64,000 bases of DNA from Loktanella gaetbuli (GTDB lineage Bacteria > Pseudomonadota > Alphaproteobacteria > Rhodobacterales > Rhodobacteraceae): assembly GCF_020531945.1 (NCBI RefSeq), contig NZ_JAJATZ010000001.1, positions 248,001 through 312,000 on the forward strand, written 5' to 3'. Positions 27,258 to 36,297 of the stretch are shown here, in pieces. Each line of letters opens with the position of its first letter. Position 1 is the stretch's first letter. The position numbers and the translations under genes were made by a program. The notes beneath the pieces were generated by a model. The model did not search any database. It saw only the letters and a program-made list of their open reading frames with translations, and had not been told where the DNA came from.

Positions 27258-27563
27258 ATGTTGATTTTGAACTGCCCTTATTGCGTTCGTGACGTGGACG
27301 AAACCGATCTGCACGCCGGTGGCGAGGCGCATCTGAAACGCTTTGGCCCCGGATCATCGGACGACGAATTCGAACATTATCTGTTCATGCGCGAAAACCC
27401 CAAGGGGGTGCATTTCGAACGGTGGCGGCATGTCTATGGCTGCGGCAAGTGGTTTCTGGCCGCCCGCAATACCGCGACGTTGCAGGTTTACGGGACCTAT
27501 TCCGCACAGACCACTGAACCACCGCAGCAAATTCTGGACGCGATCAAAGAGGCGCAGGCATGA
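27258..27563 (+). CDS. soxD: Sarcosine oxidase subunit delta
   Basis: A 101-residue zinc-binding subunit. The ligands expected in SoxD are visible as NCPYCVRD near the N-terminus and HVYGCGKWF in the second half. The start is the ATG at 27258 with AGAGG upstream; the frame is open earlier inside soxB. It is 14 bases after the soxB stop, and its own stop overlaps the soxA start (ATGA). Confidence 0.95.
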   Translation: MLILNCPYCVRDVDETDLHAGGEAHLKRFGPGSSDDEFEHYLFMRENPKGVHFERWRHVYGCGKWFLAARNTATLQVYGTYSAQTTEPPQQILDAIKEAQA

Positions 27564-30500
27564 GACTGACGAACCACGGCCGCCTGATCGCCAAGAACCG
27601 GCCGGTGCATTTCACCTTCAACGGCAAACGGATGCGCGGCTATCGCGGCGATACGCTGGCCTCTGCTCTCTTGGCCAACGACCAGATCCTGCTGGGCCGG
27701 TCGTTCAAATATCACCGCCCGCGCGGGCTGGTCGCCTCTGGCGCAGAAGAACCCAACGCGTTGGTCGAACTTGGGCGGGGCGACCGTCAGGAACCCAATC
27801 ACCGGGTGACACAGGTCGAACTGACCGACGGACTGGTGGCGCGGTCGCAGAACCACTGGCCCAGCCTGGAATTCGACGTGGGCGTCATCAATTCCAAGCT
27901 GTCCCGTTTCTTGCCCGCCGGTTTCTATTATAAGACCTTCATCCAGCCGCGCGCGTTCTGGAAACACGTCTATGAGCCGATCATCCGCAAATCCGCAGGC
28001 CTTGGTGCGGCACCGGAAACAGCGGATGACCACAGCTACGAACACTTTAACATCACCGTGGATGTGCTTGTTATCGGTGGTGGAATTTCAGGTCTGGCTG
28101 CGACACTGGCCGCTGCGCGCGCAGGTGCGCGGGTGCTGCTGGTCGAACAGACCGCCGCATGGGGCGGTCGCGCCACGGTGGATCAGCCGCGTATCGACGG
28201 TCAGGATGCGCAGGACTGGATCGACGACACGCTGGCCGCGCTTGCGACCATGCCGAATGTGACGCTGCGCAATCGCACGCAGGGTGCGGGCGTCTATGAC
28301 CACGGCTATGCGCTGTGCAACGAACAATTGACCGACCATCTGACGCAATCCGACGGGCCGCGGCAGCGCCTGTGGCGGGTGCGTGCGGGTCAGATCATAA
28401 CGGCCACGGGCGCGATAGAACGGCCTTTGTCCTTTGCTTACAACGATGTGCCGGGCGTTCTGATGGCGTCGGCGCTGCGGGACTACGTGGTGAATTACGG
28501 GGTAGCCGTGGGCGAACGAACGGTGCTGGTGACCAACAACGACGACGCCTATCGCACTGCGATCGCGCTGGTCGATGCGGGGCTGAGCGTGCCGGTCGTG
28601 CTGGATGCCCGCGCCGTCGCGGGTGGAGAGCTGGTCGAGCGTGCCCGCGCGCGCGGCATCCGGGTCGAGACAGGCAAGGCGGTTGCAGCCGTGCAGGGTG
28701 GCAAGCGTGTCACGGGTGTCAGGATCTGCGATCAGGCCGGTGACGGCACCGTGACCGAGGAAATCGCCTGCGATTGCGTGGCCATGTCGGGTGGTTGGTC
28801 GCCGGTGGTCCACCTGTGGTCGCACTGTGGCGGCAAGCTGATCTGGGACGATACGCAAGCCATGTTCCGGCCCGACCCCAATCGTCCGCCGCTGGGGGCG
28901 GACGGGGCAGGTTTCGTGCGCGCGGCAGGCACTGCAAATGGGCACCTGTACACTGCCGAATCCGTGGCGGACGGGTTCGCCGCCGGCAAACAGGCCGCCC
29001 GCGCCCTGGGCTTTGACAAAAAGGTCGGTGCAGTTCCGCAAGGCGATTGCGCCGTCGAGGACCCGATGGAACCCGTCTGGCTGATGCCAGCGAACGCGTC
29101 CTACGACAAACGCGCAAAGATGTGGCTGGACTATCAGAACGACGTCAAGGTCACGGATGTGCAACTTGCCGCGCAAGAAGGCTTCGAGAGCGTCGAACAC
29201 GCCAAGCGCTATACCACACTGGGGATGGCGACGGATCAGGGTAAGCTGAGTAATATCAACGGCCTTGCGACCCTTGCGACGTCACTGGACAAGGCAATCC
29301 CAGAGGTCGGTACCACGACATTCAGGCCGCCCTATACGCCCCTGCCGCTGGCCGCAATCACGGGGGTTGCGCGCGATCATCTGTTCCAACCGGTCCGCAA
29401 GACACCGATCTATGATTGGCATGACGACAACGGTGCGGACTTTGAACCCGTTGGCCAGTGGCGCAGGCCCTACGCTTATCCACGCGGGTCCGAGACGGTC
29501 CATGACGCCGTGATGCGTGAGGTTACCAACACGCGCGAAAACGTGGGTCTGCTGGACGCCAGCACACTGGGCAAACTGGTCGTCAAGGGACCCGACGCGG
29601 GCAAATTCCTCGACATGATGTACACCAACATGATGTCGAACCTCGCTGTGGGCAAATGCCGGTACGGGCTGATGTGCAGCGAAAACGGTTTTCTGATCGA
29701 CGACGGTGTCGTGGCGCGCATCGATGATGACACATGGCTGTGCCACACGACCACCGGCGGTGCGGACCGTATCCATGCCCATATGGAGGACTGGTTGCAG
29801 TGCGAATGGTGGGACTGGCAGGTCTATGTCGCCAATGTGACCGAGCAATACGCCCAATTCGCGGTTGTCGGACCCAAGGCGCGGCGTCTGTTGCAGACCA
29901 TCGGCGGCATGACCCTGACCAAAGAGGCGCTGCCCTTCATGCAGTGGACCGAAGGCAAGCTGGGCGGTTTCGACGCCCGCGTGTTCCGCATCAGCTTTAG
30001 CGGCGAGTTGTCGTACGAAGTTGCCGTGCCCGCATCGCAGGGGCCTGCGTTCTGGGGTGCCTTGCTGGCGGCCGGAGAGCCGCTTGGCGTGATGCCTTAT
30101 GGTACCGAGGCGCTGCACATCATGCGCGCCGAAAAGGGTTTCATCATGATCGGCGACGAAACCGACGGCACGGTCATCCCGCAGGACCTGAACCTGCACT
30201 GGGCCATCAGCAAGAAAAAAACCGACTTTCTGGGCAAACGCGGCCAGTTGCGCGATCACATGCAGGATCCGGACCGCTGGAAACTGGTGGGGCTGGAAAC
30301 GCTGGATGGGTCGGTTCTGGCCGATGGGGCCTATGCGCCCGAGGATGGCACCAACGCCAACGGCCAACGCCGCGTGCAGGGGCGGGTGACGTCCACCTAT
30401 CATTCGCCGACGCTGGGGCGGGGAATCGCCATGGGGCTGGTGCGCAACGGTCCAAACCGCATGGGCGAGGTCATCGCCTTTACCAAGGAAGGCGGCGGCA

Positions 30501-30565
30501 CGCAGGACGCGCGGATCGTCGATCCGGTGTTTTACGACAAGGACGGGGAAAAGCAGAATGTCTGA
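27560..30565 (+). CDS. soxA: Sarcosine oxidase subunit alpha
   Basis: A 1001-residue three-part subunit. Residues 1-110 are a ferredoxin-like domain (FTFNGKRMRGYRGDTLASAL). About 165-430 is a NAD-binding oxidoreductase domain (DVLVIGGGISGLAATLAAARAG). From about 600 on is a glycine-cleavage T-protein-like domain that binds tetrahydrofolate (LDASTLGKLVVKGPDAG, RISFSGELSYEVAVP). Together they pass the methyl group to THF. Full family length. It overlaps soxD by ATGA and soxG by 8 bases. Confidence 0.96.
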   Translation: MRLTNHGRLIAKNRPVHFTFNGKRMRGYRGDTLASALLANDQILLGRSFKYHRPRGLVASGAEEPNALVELGRGDRQEPNHRVTQVELTDGLVARSQNHWPSLEFDVGVINSKLSRFLPAGFYYKTFIQPRAFWKHVYEPIIRKSAGLGAAPETADDHSYEHFNITVDVLVIGGGISGLAATLAAARAGARVLLVEQTAAWGGRATVDQPRIDGQDAQDWIDDTLAALATMPNVTLRNRTQGAGVYDHGYALCNEQLTDHLTQSDGPRQRLWRVRAGQIITATGAIERPLSFAYNDVPGVLMASALRDYVVNYGVAVGERTVLVTNNDDAYRTAIALVDAGLSVPVVLDARAVAGGELVERARARGIRVETGKAVAAVQGGKRVTGVRICDQAGDGTVTEEIACDCVAMSGGWSPVVHLWSHCGGKLIWDDTQAMFRPDPNRPPLGADGAGFVRAAGTANGHLYTAESVADGFAAGKQAARALGFDKKVGAVPQGDCAVEDPMEPVWLMPANASYDKRAKMWLDYQNDVKVTDVQLAAQEGFESVEHAKRYTTLGMATDQGKLSNINGLATLATSLDKAIPEVGTTTFRPPYTPLPLAAITGVARDHLFQPVRKTPIYDWHDDNGADFEPVGQWRRPYAYPRGSETVHDAVMREVTNTRENVGLLDASTLGKLVVKGPDAGKFLDMMYTNMMSNLAVGKCRYGLMCSENGFLIDDGVVARIDDDTWLCHTTTGGADRIHAHMEDWLQCEWWDWQVYVANVTEQYAQFAVVGPKARRLLQTIGGMTLTKEALPFMQWTEGKLGGFDARVFRISFSGELSYEVAVPASQGPAFWGALLAAGEPLGVMPYGTEALHIMRAEKGFIMIGDETDGTVIPQDLNLHWAISKKKTDFLGKRGQLRDHMQDPDRWKLVGLETLDGSVLADGAYAPEDGTNANGQRRVQGRVTSTYHSPTLGRGIAMGLVRNGPNRMGEVIAFTKEGGGTQDARIVDPVFYDKDGEKQNV

Positions 30566-31133
30566 ACGTGTCAGCGCCTTGCGCAACCGCGAAACGAGTG
30601 GGTCGGTGCAGGTCCGCGATGCTGGCCTGCGCGGCATGATCACCCTGCGCGGTGATCTGTCGAACGGCAAACTTGCCTCTGTCGTGAAATCGGTGACAGG
30701 GTTGAAGCTGCCGGCCCGCAACGGCGTCGTGCAGGACGGCGACACGGGCATCGCCTGGATGTCCCCCGACGAACTGCTGGTCATGGTGGCCTATGACGAT
30801 GTCCCAGAGGCGCTGGACAAGATTGCCAAGGCCTTGTCGGGTCAGCACCATCTGGCGGTGAATGTGTCCGATGCGCGCAGCGTGATGTTGCTGCAAGGGA
30901 CTTTTGTCCGCGAGGTGGTGGCCAAACTGGCCCCCGTCGATCTGCATCCCGATGTCTGGCAGCCCAGCCAGATCATCCGGTCGCGGCTGGGGCAGGTCGC
31001 GGCGGCCTTTTGGCTGGTGGATGACGCGACGGTGCAGGTCATCTGTTTCAGGTCGGTTGCGGATTATGCCTTTGATCTGCTGGCCGCCTCGGCCAAGGCA
31101 GGGCCGGTAGGGCATTTTGCGCGTGGAACTTAA
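30558..31133 (+). CDS. soxG: Sarcosine oxidase subunit gamma
   Basis: A 191-residue accessory subunit. The conserved pieces LRGDLSN, IAWMSPDELLV, ALSGQHHLAVNVSDARS and the C-terminal VICFRSVADYAFDLL match SoxG. It is last in the operon and overlaps soxA by 8 bases. The remaining folate steps (folD, purU, glyA) are not in the window. Confidence 0.93.
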   Translation: MSERVSALRNRETSGSVQVRDAGLRGMITLRGDLSNGKLASVVKSVTGLKLPARNGVVQDGDTGIAWMSPDELLVMVAYDDVPEALDKIAKALSGQHHLAVNVSDARSVMLLQGTFVREVVAKLAPVDLHPDVWQPSQIIRSRLGQVAAAFWLVDDATVQVICFRSVADYAFDLLAASAKAGPVGHFARGT

Positions 31134-31214
31134 CCCCCGCGCATGGGTTGACCCCGTAGCAAAACGCGCTCTTATCTGACGCGTCAAAGACCAAGAGAAT
31201 AAAGGGGACCACCC

Positions 31215-31814
31215 ATGGCTTTCGAACTTCCTGATCTGCCGTATGCCCACGACGCACTGGCGTCCAAGGGGATGTCTGCGGAAACGCTGGAATACCACCA
31301 CGACAAGCACCACAACGCCTATGCGACCAAGACCACCGATCTGGTCAAGGGCAGCGCATGGGAAGGCAAGTCGATCGACGAGATCGTCAAGGGCACATTC
31401 GATGCCAGCTCTGTCACGCAGTCCGGCCTGTTCGACAACGCGTCGCAGTACTGGAACCACTGCCAGTTCTGGGAAATGATGTCGCCCGGCGACAGCAAGA
31501 TGCCAAGCGAGCTGGAAAAGGCGATCAACGAGAGCTTTGGTTCGACCGACAAGTTCATGGACGAATTCAAGGCCAAGGGTGCCGGTCAGTTCGGGTCCGG
31601 CTGGGTCTGGCTGGTCAAGGATAGCGACGGCAGCCTGAAGGTCACCAACACCGCCAACGGCATCAACCCGCTGTGCTACAACCAGACCGCGCTGCTGGGC
31701 TGTGATGTGTGGGAACACGCCTATTACATCGACCACCGCAACGCGCGCCCGGCCTATCTGGATAACTTCCTGAACGAGCTGGTGAACTGGGAAAACGTCG
31801 CAAGCCGGATGTAA
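31215..31814 (+). CDS. sodB: Superoxide dismutase, Fe type
   Basis: A 199-residue dismutase converting superoxide to oxygen and peroxide. The four metal ligands fit: His in EYHHDKHHNAY, His in SQYWNHCQFWEMM, and Asp and His in DVWEHAYYIDHRNARP. A glutamine three residues before the WNH histidine region (ASQYWNH) points to the iron rather than manganese type. AAAGGGG lies 7 bases before the ATG. It is monocistronic, with a strong terminator right after. Confidence 0.95.
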   Translation: MAFELPDLPYAHDALASKGMSAETLEYHHDKHHNAYATKTTDLVKGSAWEGKSIDEIVKGTFDASSVTQSGLFDNASQYWNHCQFWEMMSPGDSKMPSELEKAINESFGSTDKFMDEFKAKGAGQFGSGWVWLVKDSDGSLKVTNTANGINPLCYNQTALLGCDVWEHAYYIDHRNARPAYLDNFLNELVNWENVASRM

Positions 31815-31837
31815 TCCGGACTTGTGTTGATCTATCA

Positions 31838-31869
31838 GGGGCCTGTGCAGACCGCACGGGCCCCTTTTT
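31838..31869 (+). terminator. Rho-independent terminator of sodB
   Basis: GGGGCC then a wobble and GTGC pair with GCAC and GGCCCC around AGACC, followed by five Ts. The 11-base stem is strong. It ends 14 bases before the next gene's start. Confidence 0.9.
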
Positions 31870-31882
31870 CATGGAAGACGCA

Positions 31883-32851
31883 ATGCACGGACCGACCCCA
31901 GACCAGATTTCAGACGCGCGAGCCGTGACTGAGGACGCATTGATCCGCACCCCCGTTCTGGCGCTGCGTTCTGCCCGGTGGGACGCGATCCTGCCACAGG
32001 CGGCCAGCGTGACCGTCAAACTGGAATTGTTTCAGCAGGCTGGCAGTTTCAAATCGCGCGGGGTCTATCTCGGGATTCGTCAACTGACCCCCGATCAGCG
32101 CGCAGCAGGGGTTGTGGCCGCATCGGGCGGCAATCATGCGCTGGCCGTCAGTTGGGCCGCACAGGCAGCGGGCGTGGCTGCACGCATCGCCATGCCACGC
32201 ACGGTTGACCCGTTGCGTATCGACGGCTGTCGGGCCCTGGGGGCAGAGGTGTCGTTGCACGACGACATGCCAGCAGCATTCGCCGAAATGGATCGCGTCG
32301 TGACCGACGAAGGGCGCGCGATCCTGCATCCCTTCGAAGGCGCACACATGACACTGGGATCGGCGGTCTGCGGTGCCGAATATCTGGATCAGGCACCGCA
32401 AATCGACACGCTGGTTGTGCCGGTGGGTGGCGGCGGTCTGATCAGCGGCGTGGCCACGGCAGCTAAGCGGCGTGATCCCGCGATCCAGGTGATCGGCGTG
32501 GAACCTGTCGGTGCCGACAGCATGACCCGGTCGCTGGCCGCAGGGCATCCGGTCAGGCTGGACCGGATCGACACGATCGCCGACAGCCTGAGCGCGCCGA
32601 TGGCGATGCCGTTGTCCTTTGCCGCGGCACGGGCGCATGTCGACCGCATTGTGCATGTCACTGACGACCAGATGCGGACGGCGATGAGGCACTACATGGA
32701 TGTCTTGCGAATACTGGCGGAACCCGCCTGTGCGGCCTCGCTCGCCGCGATTTGCGGTCCGTTGCGCGACGATCTGGCGGGGCGGCATGTGGGAATCATC
32801 GCCTGCGGGTCGAACATCTCGCTGGGGCGTTATCAGCAGATTCTGTCCTGA
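31883..32851 (+). CDS. Threonine/serine dehydratase-like PLP enzyme
   Basis: A 322-residue fold-type II PLP protein. The lysine that binds PLP is in QQAGSFKSRG, the phosphate cradle in ASGGNHA, and the glycine loop is VPVGGGGLISG. There is no C-terminal ACT regulatory domain, so it is a short catabolic-type serine/threonine dehydratase or a relative such as a hydroxyaspartate dehydratase. I start at 31883, 5-6 bases after GGAAG; an ATG four codons earlier is inside the sodB terminator tail. Confidence 0.85.
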   Translation: MHGPTPDQISDARAVTEDALIRTPVLALRSARWDAILPQAASVTVKLELFQQAGSFKSRGVYLGIRQLTPDQRAAGVVAASGGNHALAVSWAAQAAGVAARIAMPRTVDPLRIDGCRALGAEVSLHDDMPAAFAEMDRVVTDEGRAILHPFEGAHMTLGSAVCGAEYLDQAPQIDTLVVPVGGGGLISGVATAAKRRDPAIQVIGVEPVGADSMTRSLAAGHPVRLDRIDTIADSLSAPMAMPLSFAAARAHVDRIVHVTDDQMRTAMRHYMDVLRILAEPACAASLAAICGPLRDDLAGRHVGIIACGSNISLGRYQQILS

Positions 32852-32914
32852 TTTCGGAACTTTGTCCGCGTCCCCTCGTTGAACTTGTGAAAACAGGAAA
32901 GCGAGGAATTTCAA

Positions 32915-33136
32915 ATGGCAGAACGTCAGAAATCCAGCGATGGTCGCTCTGAAACGTCCGAACTGATCGGTGAACCCGGTGATGCCCCCGCGGCGTCCGG
33001 TACCGATGGCGGCGCACTGGCCCGCCGGGTCGGCAAACGCGACGAAGAAGAGCGCGTCACCAAAAGTCCCGACACGCATACCGATGCGCAGAAGTCGGAC
33101 AAGATCGCAACAGGAACGGATACGCGCAATGACTAA
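32915..33136 (+). CDS. Small hydrophilic hypothetical protein
   Basis: A 73-residue protein composed almost wholly of polar and charged residues (MAERQKSSDGRSETSELIGE...), with no signal, membrane segment or cysteine. It is probably disordered. GAGG precedes the ATG. It overlaps the downstream host-attachment-family gene by 8 bases, so the two are translated together. No function recognised; an accessory role to its partner is a guess. Confidence 0.72.
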   Translation: MAERQKSSDGRSETSELIGEPGDAPAASGTDGGALARRVGKRDEEERVTKSPDTHTDAQKSDKIATGTDTRND

Positions 33137-33581
33137 GATCAAGAATGGTACATGGGTCGTCGTGGCTGACGGTGAAAAAGCATTGTTCCTGCGCAACATC
33201 ACGGACGGCGAGAACCCCAACCTCGAAGTGATCCGCAAGGAAGAACAGGACAACCCCAAGGACATCGACCAATCCGCCAACCGTCCCGGCCGCGTCGGCC
33301 AAAGTGCGAACCCCGGCAAGAGCGCCTATGACGATACCGACTGGCATGAACTGGCCAAGGATCGTTTCGCGGCTGACCTTGCTGACATGCTCTACGCGCG
33401 TGCGCACAAGGGGCAGTTCGACAGCATCGTATTGGTGGCGTCACCGCATATCTTGGGCGAACTGCGCGACCAGCTTCACCAAGAGGTCACGCAAAAGGTC
33501 ATCGGTGAAATCGACAAGACACTGACCAACCACACTGTCGGTGATATCGAAAAGATTGTGAAATCAGACCTCGCCGCCTGA
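33129..33581 (+). CDS. Host attachment family protein
   Basis: A 150-residue protein matching the 'protein required for attachment to host cells' family: it opens IKNGTWVVVADGEKALFLRN and has FAADLADMLYARAHKGQFDSIVLVASPHILGEL and a late TLTNHTVGDIEKIV. The fold is related to archaeal release factor/baeRF ribosome-associated proteins. The name reflects one rhizobial study and the true role is unclear. Start is the ATG at 33129; the frame is open upstream in the overlapping gene. Confidence 0.85.
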   Translation: MTKIKNGTWVVVADGEKALFLRNITDGENPNLEVIRKEEQDNPKDIDQSANRPGRVGQSANPGKSAYDDTDWHELAKDRFAADLADMLYARAHKGQFDSIVLVASPHILGELRDQLHQEVTQKVIGEIDKTLTNHTVGDIEKIVKSDLAA

Positions 33582-33598
33582 ATGATCAGGTTGCTGAC

Positions 33599-33628
33599 CA
33601 AAGGCCGTCCCATCCGGGGCGGCCTTTT
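33599..33628 (+). terminator. Rho-independent terminator after the host-attachment gene
   Basis: AAAGGCCG and CGGCCTTT bracket a short CCC/GGG extension and loop, followed by a T-run. Eighteen bases separate it from the stop codon of the upstream gene. Confidence 0.85.
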
Positions 33629-33688
33629 GCTTGCGCAGGTCCGTGATTGTCGTCAGTCATGGCGGCATCAGCAAAAGGAACCCGGGTC

Positions 33689-34597
33689 ATGGTCAAGGGA
33701 ATAGCCGCACTGGTGCTAGCCTGCACGGTCTGGGGCCTGTCGCCGCTGTTTTACTGGCTGTTGTCGGACATCCCACCGCTAGAGGTGCTGAGTTACCGCA
33801 CGCTGTGGTCATTGGTCTTTTTTGCCGGGTTGCTGGCGGTACAGGGCCGTCTGCACCGGGTGGGGCAGGCGCTGCGTGATCCGCGCACCCAGATGATCCT
33901 CATCGCGGCCAGTGTGATGATTTCTGTCAACTGGTTCGGTTTCATCTGGTCGATCTCGCGGGGCAACGGGCTTGAGGCGTCGCTGGGCTACTACATCTTT
34001 CCGCTGGTTTCCGTGGTGCTGGGTGCTGTCTTTTTCGGCGAACGGCTGGGGCGTGCCCAGTTGGCCGCGGTGGTTCTGGCCGCTGTTGCGGTCAGCGTGC
34101 TGACACTGGGGCTGGGTGTGCCGCCGTGGATCGCATTGTTGCTGGCAGGCACCTTTGGTGCCTACGGCGTGCTGAAAAAGCGGCTGTCGCTGGGGGCCGT
34201 TACATCCGTCACCGCGGAGGTCGCGATCATTGCGCCGCTGGCGATCGGCTGGCTGGCGCTGCGCGGCACGACGTGGCCGGGGCAGGGTGCGGATCTGGGG
34301 ACACATGCCCTGCTGATGCTGTCGGGTCCGCTGACCGGGCTGCCGCTGATCCTGTTTTCATACGCGACACAGCATGTGCGTCTGTCCACCGTGGGGATCG
34401 TGCAATACCTGAACCCATCGCTGCAATTTGCCTGTGCCGTCCTGTTTTTCGGCAACCTGGTCACGCCATGGCACGGGATCGCGTTTCCGCTGATCTGGGG
34501 GGCGCTGGTGATCTATTCGGTCGCCGCATACCGTCAGGACAGGGCGAGGCGCAGGGCCGCCTCGGCGGCGGCGGTGCTGTCGACCACCGTCACATAG
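33689..34597 (+). CDS. rarD: EamA family transporter, RarD-like
   Basis: A 302-residue ten-helix membrane protein of the drug/metabolite transporter superfamily. RarD hallmarks are CTVWGLSPLFYWLL, LSYRTLWSLVFFAGLL, SVNWFGFIWSISRGNGLEASLGYYI (in part) and the late IVQYLNPSLQFACAVLFF. I start at 33689 (MVKGIAAL) with AAAAGGA 9 bases upstream; upstream TTG and ATG codons in frame are less likely. Its last 64 bases overlap the convergent LOG gene. Substrate unknown. Confidence 0.88.
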   Translation: MVKGIAALVLACTVWGLSPLFYWLLSDIPPLEVLSYRTLWSLVFFAGLLAVQGRLHRVGQALRDPRTQMILIAASVMISVNWFGFIWSISRGNGLEASLGYYIFPLVSVVLGAVFFGERLGRAQLAAVVLAAVAVSVLTLGLGVPPWIALLLAGTFGAYGVLKKRLSLGAVTSVTAEVAIIAPLAIGWLALRGTTWPGQGADLGTHALLMLSGPLTGLPLILFSYATQHVRLSTVGIVQYLNPSLQFACAVLFFGNLVTPWHGIAFPLIWGALVIYSVAAYRQDRARRRAASAAAVLSTTVT

Positions 34598-35091
34598 TCG
34601 CGGGTGTCCTGACCTGCGAAACCCTGCTCCACGACATGATCCAGCAAACGCACCAGCGGATCCCAGTAGCCGGCCACGTTCACGACGATGATGGGTTTGT
34701 CGTGCAGACCCAGCTGGCGCCATGTCAGCACCTCGAACAGCTCGTCCAGTGATCCCGCACCGCCCGGCAGCACGACCACGGCGTTGGCGTTCATCAGCAT
34801 GACCTTTTTGCGTTCATGCATGGTTTCAGTCACGACAAAGGTATCCAGATCGCGTTTGCCGACCTCCCAGTCGAGCAGGTGCTGTGGGATGACACCCATG
34901 GTGGCACCGCCCGCCGATTGTGCTGACCGCGCAACGCGCCCCATCAACCCCACATCACCCGCCCCGTAAACCAGCCGCCAGCCATTCGTGGCGAGCATCT
35001 GGCCGGTTTGTTCTGCTGCGGCGGCAAAGGCCGGGTCATGGCCGTCACGACTGCCGCAATAGACACAGATGGAATGGGTGACTGTTGCCAT
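34534..35091 (-). CDS. LOG family protein (cytokinin riboside 5'-monophosphate phosphoribohydrolase type)
   Basis: A 185-residue TIGR00730/LOG protein. It opens SICVYCGSRDGHDPAF, has LVYGAGDVGLMGRVA and the signature VLPGGAGSLDELFEVL, with the PGGxGS/T motif and following Glu that act on nucleotide monophosphates. Plant and bacterial relatives release free bases from nucleoside monophosphates. Start at 35091 follows GAGAGG by 6 bases. The 3' end overlaps rarD by 64 bases on the other strand. Confidence 0.9.
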   Translation of the reverse strand: MATVTHSICVYCGSRDGHDPAFAAAAEQTGQMLATNGWRLVYGAGDVGLMGRVARSAQSAGGATMGVIPQHLLDWEVGKRDLDTFVVTETMHERKKVMLMNANAVVVLPGGAGSLDELFEVLTWRQLGLHDKPIIVVNVAGYWDPLVRLLDHVVEQGFAGQDTRDYVTVVDSTAAAEAALRLALS

Positions 35092-35187
35092 TTGACGCCT
35101 CTCGGTGTTGCGGGCTTTGAAGTGGGCCAAACCCTTGTTAATGTGCCACAGCCTGCGCGGACGGCGCATATTTGGCAAGGGATGCAG

Positions 35188-36240
35188 ATGGCCAGCAACA
35201 ATGCGAAACTCTTGGGCGGTGCCGCAGGTGCTGTTGTCCTCGCTCTGGTTGTGGTGTGGATGTTTCCCTCTGCCCCATTGGACGTGGCAACGGTGTCTGA
35301 CGCGCCGCAGGTGGCGGTGTCTGACAGTGATGCGCCAACAGCTCCTGCAAAACCTGCGCAGGTGACAAGCATCGATACATTCCTGCTGGGCCCTGACGGT
35401 GTTGCGGTGGTGGCCGGACGGGCCAAACCCAACGCAGAGGTCACGCTGATGCTGGACGGTGTTGCTGTTGGTCAGGCGCGATCTGATGCGAGCGGCGCGT
35501 TTGCCGGCACGGCCGAGATTGCGGCCACCGACCAGACCCGCGCGCTGACGTTCGCGGTCGATGGTGCTGCGGCAGGCGGGGATACGATTCTGGTTCAGGC
35601 CGGGACAGGCGGTCCTGCGGCTGATGTGGACGTTAACACACAAACGGCACAGGTCGCAGAACCCGCGATGCCGCCCGTGACCCAAGGCAGCGGCGTGCAG
35701 GCGGACCCACCCGCCGCGAACATCATCGTGACGGCAGATGGCGCGCGTGTGGCACCCAACGCAGCCCCCAGCGCGCAGGTCGCACTGGATGCCATCACCT
35801 ATGACGACAGTGGCGAGGTCCAGCTTGCCGGGCGTGCGCCGCAGGACGGCAACCTGCGGGTCTATCTGGACAATGCGCCGGTCAGCGATGCGCCGGTCAG
35901 TGGTGCCGGTGATTTCCAGATCGCACTGCCCGATGTCGCGGCGGGCACCTATACCCTGCGGATCGACGAAATCGCGGCAGATGGCACTGTCGCCAGCCGT
36001 GTCGAAACCCCGTTCCAAAAGGAAGATCCCGCCGCGATCCGCGCGCTGCGCGATTACGCACAGGCCGTGCAGCAGATCGCCACCAGCACCGTGCAACCGG
36101 GGGCGAGCCTGTGGGCGATTGCGACCGACCGTTTCGGTGACGGACGGATGTATGTCGCCGTATTCGAGGCCAACCGCGACCAGATCCGCGATCCCGATCT
36201 GATCTATCCCGGACAGGTGTTTGTCATTCCCGACATGTAG
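35188..36240 (+). CDS. LysM peptidoglycan-binding protein with two Ig-like repeats
   Basis: A 350-residue protein. An N-terminal membrane anchor (LLGGAAGAVVLALVVVWMF) is followed by a disordered Ala/Pro-rich stretch and two similar beta-rich repeats (LLGPDGVAVVAGRAKPNAEVTL in part; AITYDDSGEVQLAGRAPQDGN). The C-terminal LysM is VQPGASLWAIATDRFGDGRM ... YPGQVFVIP. It probably tethers the envelope or a partner to peptidoglycan in the periplasm. Start at 35188 is 6 bases after AAGGG; an ATG two codons earlier is too close. Confidence 0.86.
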   Translation: MASNNAKLLGGAAGAVVLALVVVWMFPSAPLDVATVSDAPQVAVSDSDAPTAPAKPAQVTSIDTFLLGPDGVAVVAGRAKPNAEVTLMLDGVAVGQARSDASGAFAGTAEIAATDQTRALTFAVDGAAAGGDTILVQAGTGGPAADVDVNTQTAQVAEPAMPPVTQGSGVQADPPAANIIVTADGARVAPNAAPSAQVALDAITYDDSGEVQLAGRAPQDGNLRVYLDNAPVSDAPVSGAGDFQIALPDVAAGTYTLRIDEIAADGTVASRVETPFQKEDPAAIRALRDYAQAVQQIATSTVQPGASLWAIATDRFGDGRMYVAVFEANRDQIRDPDLIYPGQVFVIPDM

Positions 36241-36297
36241 CCCCTGACATTCCGGGGGCGGGCGGCTACGAATGGGGTTCATTGATACGGGATCCCC

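Noticed and set aside
29282..30784. A 500-codon minus-strand frame
   Set aside because: It is the shadow of soxA and soxG, which are certain. GC-rich codon use leaves long open antisense frames throughout the window.
35092..36282. A 582-codon minus-strand frame extending the LOG gene upstream
   Set aside because: The extension runs antisense to the LysM protein gene and has no family sequence. The LOG protein begins normally at 35091 with its own ribosome site.
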